Positions 5,644 to 7,835 of a stretch of 7,835 bases of DNA are shown piece after piece. The DNA comes from an uncultured Porphyromonadaceae bacterium (GTDB taxonomy: Bacteria; Bacteroidota; Bacteroidia; Bacteroidales; Muribaculaceae), in contig CAMVDK010000146.1 in assembly GCA_947166165.1 (NCBI GenBank), positions 1 through 7,835 of the forward strand. The letters run 5' to 3'. Position numbers and translations under genes: made by a program. The stretch's first letter is position 1, and each line of letters begins with the position of its first letter. Under the pieces are notes generated by a model. That model ran no database searches and was not told where the DNA came from. It was given only the letters and a program-made list of their open reading frames with translations.

Positions 5644-5663
5644 CAAGTTCAAATTTTCAGCAT
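5631..5663 (+). promoter_or_regulatory. Inverted repeat over the PPIase promoter and leader
   Basis: ATGCTGAAATTTG (5631-5643) and CAAATTTTCAGCAT (5650-5663) are reverse complements apart from one bulged base, with a 6-nt spacer. The left arm contains the predicted -7 box, and the right arm ends 5 bp before the start codon. As DNA it could be an operator. As RNA from an upstream start it would form a hairpin next to the initiation codon. No T-run follows and no rightward gene precedes it, so it is not a terminator. Confidence 0.55.
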
Positions 5664-5668
5664 CGATT

Positions 5669-7027
5669 ATGATGACACGTTTACTCAAATACGCCGCGCT
5701 GGTGGCCCTGGTGGCCGTCGCGGCAACCGCGCACGCGCAGAACAATGTGGCCGAAGAGGTGGCCTGGGTGGTGGGCGACGAGCCCATCTTCAAGAGCGAC
5801 ATCGAGGAGCAGTACCTGCAGCTGCAGTATGAGCGCCATCACCTGGACGGCAACCCCTATTGCGTGATCCCCGAGCAGATGGCCATCGACAAGCTGTTCT
5901 TGCACCAGGCCCGCATCGACACGGTCGAGATCCAGGAGTCGCAGGTGGCGCGCGAGGTGGACGCCCGCATCAACTACTTCATCGCCAACCTGGGCTCGAA
6001 AGAGAAAGTCGAGGAGTACTTCCACAAGCCCCTGCCCGTGCTGCGCGAGAAGCTGTCCGACATGGTGCGCGACCAGAACAGCATCCAGCAGGTGCAGTAC
6101 AACCTGACCAAGAAGGTGAAAGCCACGCCCGCCGAGGTTCGCAAGTTCTTCAACACCCTGCCCCAGGACTCGCTCCCGTTCATCCCCAAGCAGGTGGAGG
6201 TGCAAATCATCACCATCAATCCCGCCATCCCCCAGCAGGAGGTCGACGAGGTCAAGGCCCGCCTGCGCGACTACGCCCAGCGCGTCACCAGCGGCGAGAG
6301 TGAGTTCTCCACGCTGGCCATCCTCTACAGCGAAGACCCCGGCACGGCGGTCTACGGCGGCGAGACGGGATTCATGAGCCGCGCCATGCTCCTGCCAGAG
6401 TATGCCACCGCCGCCTTCAACCTGAGCGACAACAAGAAGGTGTCGAACATCGTCGAGACCGACGACGGCTTCCACATCATCCAGCTCATCGAGAAGCGCG
6501 GCGACCGCATCAACACCCGCCACATCCTGCTCCGCCCCAAGGTGGCCGACAAAGACCTCACCGTGGCCCTCGCTCGGCTCGACAGCGTGCGCGCCGACAT
6601 CCAAGCCGGAAAGTACTCCTTCGAGGAGTCGGCCCTCTACATCTCGCAGGACAAGGACTCGCGCAACAATGGCGGCGTGATGCTCAACGAGCAGAGCCAC
6701 AGCAACCGCTTCGAGATGGCCGACCTGCCCGCCGAGGTGGGCAAGCTCGTCGACAAAATGCAGGTGGGCGACATCTCCGATCCCTTTGTGATGGTCAATC
6801 CCAAGACGCGCCGCGAGCAGGTGGCCATCGTGCGCCTGCAAAAGCGCATCGAAGGACACAAAGCCGACCTGGCCGACGACTACCAGGTGCTCAAGAACAT
6901 CTACGAGAACCGCAAGAAGGCCGAAATCGTCGAGAACTGGGTGCGCGAAAAGCAGCGCACCACCTACGTCTACATCGACGACAACTGGCGTAACTGCGAG
7001 TTCAAGTATCAGTGGATGAGCAAGTAA
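5669..7027 (+). CDS. SurA-like periplasmic peptidyl-prolyl isomerase
   Basis: A secreted parvulin-type PPIase/chaperone of 452 residues, expected to help outer-membrane proteins fold in the periplasm. The ATG at 5669 is chosen because it opens a clear signal peptide: MMTRLLK, then a hydrophobic stretch, then likely cleavage after AHA (23/24). The open frame extends upstream to 5468, but that part crosses the GC-rich non-coding island. Residues 24-170 resemble the SurA N-terminal chaperone region (VAWVVGDEPIFKSDIE at 31-46, CVIPEQMAIDKLF at 64-76). A first PPIC-like domain spans about 175-276 (YSEDPGTAVYGGETGFM at 220-236, GFHIIQLIEKR at 267-277). A second spans about 280-395 (RHILLRP at 284-290, NNGGVML at 333-339, VAIVRLQKR at 385-393). 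The next gene starts 7 nt after its stop and encodes an OstA-like protein, supporting an envelope-assembly role. Confidence 0.9.
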   Translation: MMTRLLKYAALVALVAVAATAHAQNNVAEEVAWVVGDEPIFKSDIEEQYLQLQYERHHLDGNPYCVIPEQMAIDKLFLHQARIDTVEIQESQVAREVDARINYFIANLGSKEKVEEYFHKPLPVLREKLSDMVRDQNSIQQVQYNLTKKVKATPAEVRKFFNTLPQDSLPFIPKQVEVQIITINPAIPQQEVDEVKARLRDYAQRVTSGESEFSTLAILYSEDPGTAVYGGETGFMSRAMLLPEYATAAFNLSDNKKVSNIVETDDGFHIIQLIEKRGDRINTRHILLRPKVADKDLTVALARLDSVRADIQAGKYSFEESALYISQDKDSRNNGGVMLNEQSHSNRFEMADLPAEVGKLVDKMQVGDISDPFVMVNPKTRREQVAIVRLQKRIEGHKADLADDYQVLKNIYENRKKAEIVENWVREKQRTTYVYIDDNWRNCEFKYQWMSK

Positions 7028-7034
7028 CCTGCCC

Positions 7035-7835
7035 ATGTCGCAAGCTGGTAGCACTCCCTCTTCCCGCTCTGGCAACGCCCGCCGGCCCCGGCGGCGCGTG
7101 TGTCAGCGTGCACTCATGCTCGCGGCCGCGCTCCTGGCCTACGCCGCAGTGAGCCTCTGGGCAGCGCAGCCGCCCAAGGCCGCCAAGCCCGGAGCCAAGC
7201 CCGCGAGAATGGCCAAAATCAAGCCGCAGATTCCCAGTGCCAACCGCTACCAGAAGAACAAGGTCTTCCTCGAGAACGCCGACGAACTCACCGCCAGCGA
7301 GCAGCAGAGCACCGACTACCAGATTCTGCGCGGCAACGTGCGCTTCCGCCGCGGCGACATGTTCATGTTCTGCGACAGCGCCTACTTCTACGACAAGACC
7401 AGCTCGCTCGACGCCTTCGGCCACGTGCACATGACCCAGGCCGACACGCTTGAGGTCTATGCCGATGTGCTCCACTACTACGGCGACCAGCAAGTGGCCG
7501 AGTTGCGCCACAACGTCAGGCTCGAGAACCGCTCCACCACGCTCGTCACCGACAGCCTCGACTACGACCTCAACAGCAACACCGGCTACTACTTCGACCG
7601 CGGGGTGATTGTCGACAACCGCAACAACACCGAGCTCTCGTCGCAGTACGGCCGCTACGAGCTCGACACCAAGCAAGCCGAGTTCTCGACCAACGTCCAC
7701 CTCATCAACGACCAGTATGAGATGAACACCGAGTTGCTGCAGTACAACCTGCGCACTCACATCGCCACCATCATCGACCGCACCACTATCGTGAGCGACA
7801 GCAACACCATCGTCACCCCCAGCGGATGGTACAAC
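7035..7835 (+). CDS. OstA-like LPS-export family protein, N-terminal part (partial)
   Basis: The first 267 codons of a gene that runs off the right edge, read without interruption. An arginine-rich N-terminus (RRPRRR at 16-21) is followed by a hydrophobic segment (about 26-44) that looks like a signal peptide or membrane anchor. A Lys/Pro/Ala-rich linker follows. From about residue 95, beta-rich OstA/LptA-like repeats appear: ILRGNVRFRRGDMFMFCDSA at 97-116, AFGHVHMTQADTLEVYADVL at 127-146, and LRHNVRLENRSTTLVTDSLD at 157-176. This fold in LptA and LptD binds the lipid A part of lipopolysaccharide and carries it to the outer membrane. The ATG at 7035 is used because it supplies the positive n-region; an internal ATG at 7116 would start inside the hydrophobic segment. 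The gene is probably co-transcribed with the PPIase. Whether a C-terminal barrel exists cannot be told from this window. Confidence 0.82.
   Translation, partial: MSQAGSTPSSRSGNARRPRRRVCQRALMLAAALLAYAAVSLWAAQPPKAAKPGAKPARMAKIKPQIPSANRYQKNKVFLENADELTASEQQSTDYQILRGNVRFRRGDMFMFCDSAYFYDKTSSLDAFGHVHMTQADTLEVYADVLHYYGDQQVAELRHNVRLENRSTTLVTDSLDYDLNSNTGYYFDRGVIVDNRNNTELSSQYGRYELDTKQAEFSTNVHLINDQYEMNTELLQYNLRTHIATIIDRTTIVSDSNTIVTPSGWYN

Larger units (their letters stand above)
5295..5668. other. Divergent intergenic region between citD and the PPIase gene
   Basis: This 374-bp stretch separates two diverging operons and I see no convincing gene in it. Frames that cross it (for example an extension of the PPIase frame back to 5468, or a minus-strand frame at 5458-5802) give arginine/alanine-rich, low-quality translations. 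From left to right it holds the cit leader and promoter (5295-5431), an AT-rich stretch (to about 5474), a GC-rich repeat-laden island (5475-5576), and the AT-rich control region of the PPIase gene (5577-5668). Confidence 0.7.

Noticed and set aside
5468..5668. Upstream extension of the PPIase frame (67 extra codons)
   Set aside because: It crosses the GC-rich island and the promoter, gives low-quality sequence, and would bury the clear signal peptide that begins at 5669.
5458..5802. Minus-strand 114-codon frame in the intergenic region
   Set aside because: It runs through the PPIase start, the promoter repeat and the GC island; composition is low-complexity with no family resemblance.
1..7835. 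CRISPR arrays, tRNA or rRNA genes, insertion sequences, attachment sites
   Set aside because: No regularly spaced repeats, tRNA-like cloverleaf, rRNA-like sequence, transposase frame or terminal repeats were seen.

Overview
The window looks like a chromosomal segment of a fairly GC-rich member of the Bacteroidota, most likely the order Bacteroidales. Three things point there. A strong match to the Bacteroidota promoter (TTTTG, 19-nt spacer, TACTTTTG) lies ahead of the citrate lyase genes. Most genes lack a Shine-Dalgarno sequence. A SurA-like periplasmic peptidyl-prolyl isomerase is followed directly by an OstA-like LPS-export protein, an order I recall from this phylum. Genes are GC-rich, while the gaps around the start sites are AT-rich.

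Left part (about 1-5294, all minus strand): a citrate lyase operon read right to left. The order is citD (acyl carrier protein), citE (beta subunit), citF (alpha subunit), citX (prosthetic-group transferase), a CitC-CitG fusion (acetylating ligase plus prosthetic-group precursor synthase), and the first 38 codons of what looks like an aconitase-family hydratase that runs off the left edge. Together these genes make the three subunits of citrate lyase (citrate to acetate plus oxaloacetate) and all the enzymes that build, attach and acetylate its phosphoribosyl-dephospho-CoA cofactor. No citrate transporter, oxaloacetate decarboxylase or regulator is visible here. A long stem-loop separates the structural genes (citDEF) from the maturation genes (citX, citCG).

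Middle (5295-5668): a 374-bp divergent intergenic region. It holds the citD promoter and a leader with a hairpin, then a roughly 100-bp GC-rich island full of inverted repeats and containing a direct repeat. Beyond that is an AT-rich stretch with a near-perfect inverted repeat just before the rightward gene.

Right part (5669-7835, plus strand): a two-gene envelope-biogenesis unit. A secreted SurA-like PPIase with two parvulin domains is followed 7 nt later by an OstA-like protein cut by the window edge.

Nothing here is a clearly new biological system. The items most worth a second look are the CitC-CitG fusion with its altered CitG motif, the citF-citX stem-loop, and the structured, GC-rich divergent intergenic region. 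Family assignments come from reading motifs by eye and from memory; no database search was run.
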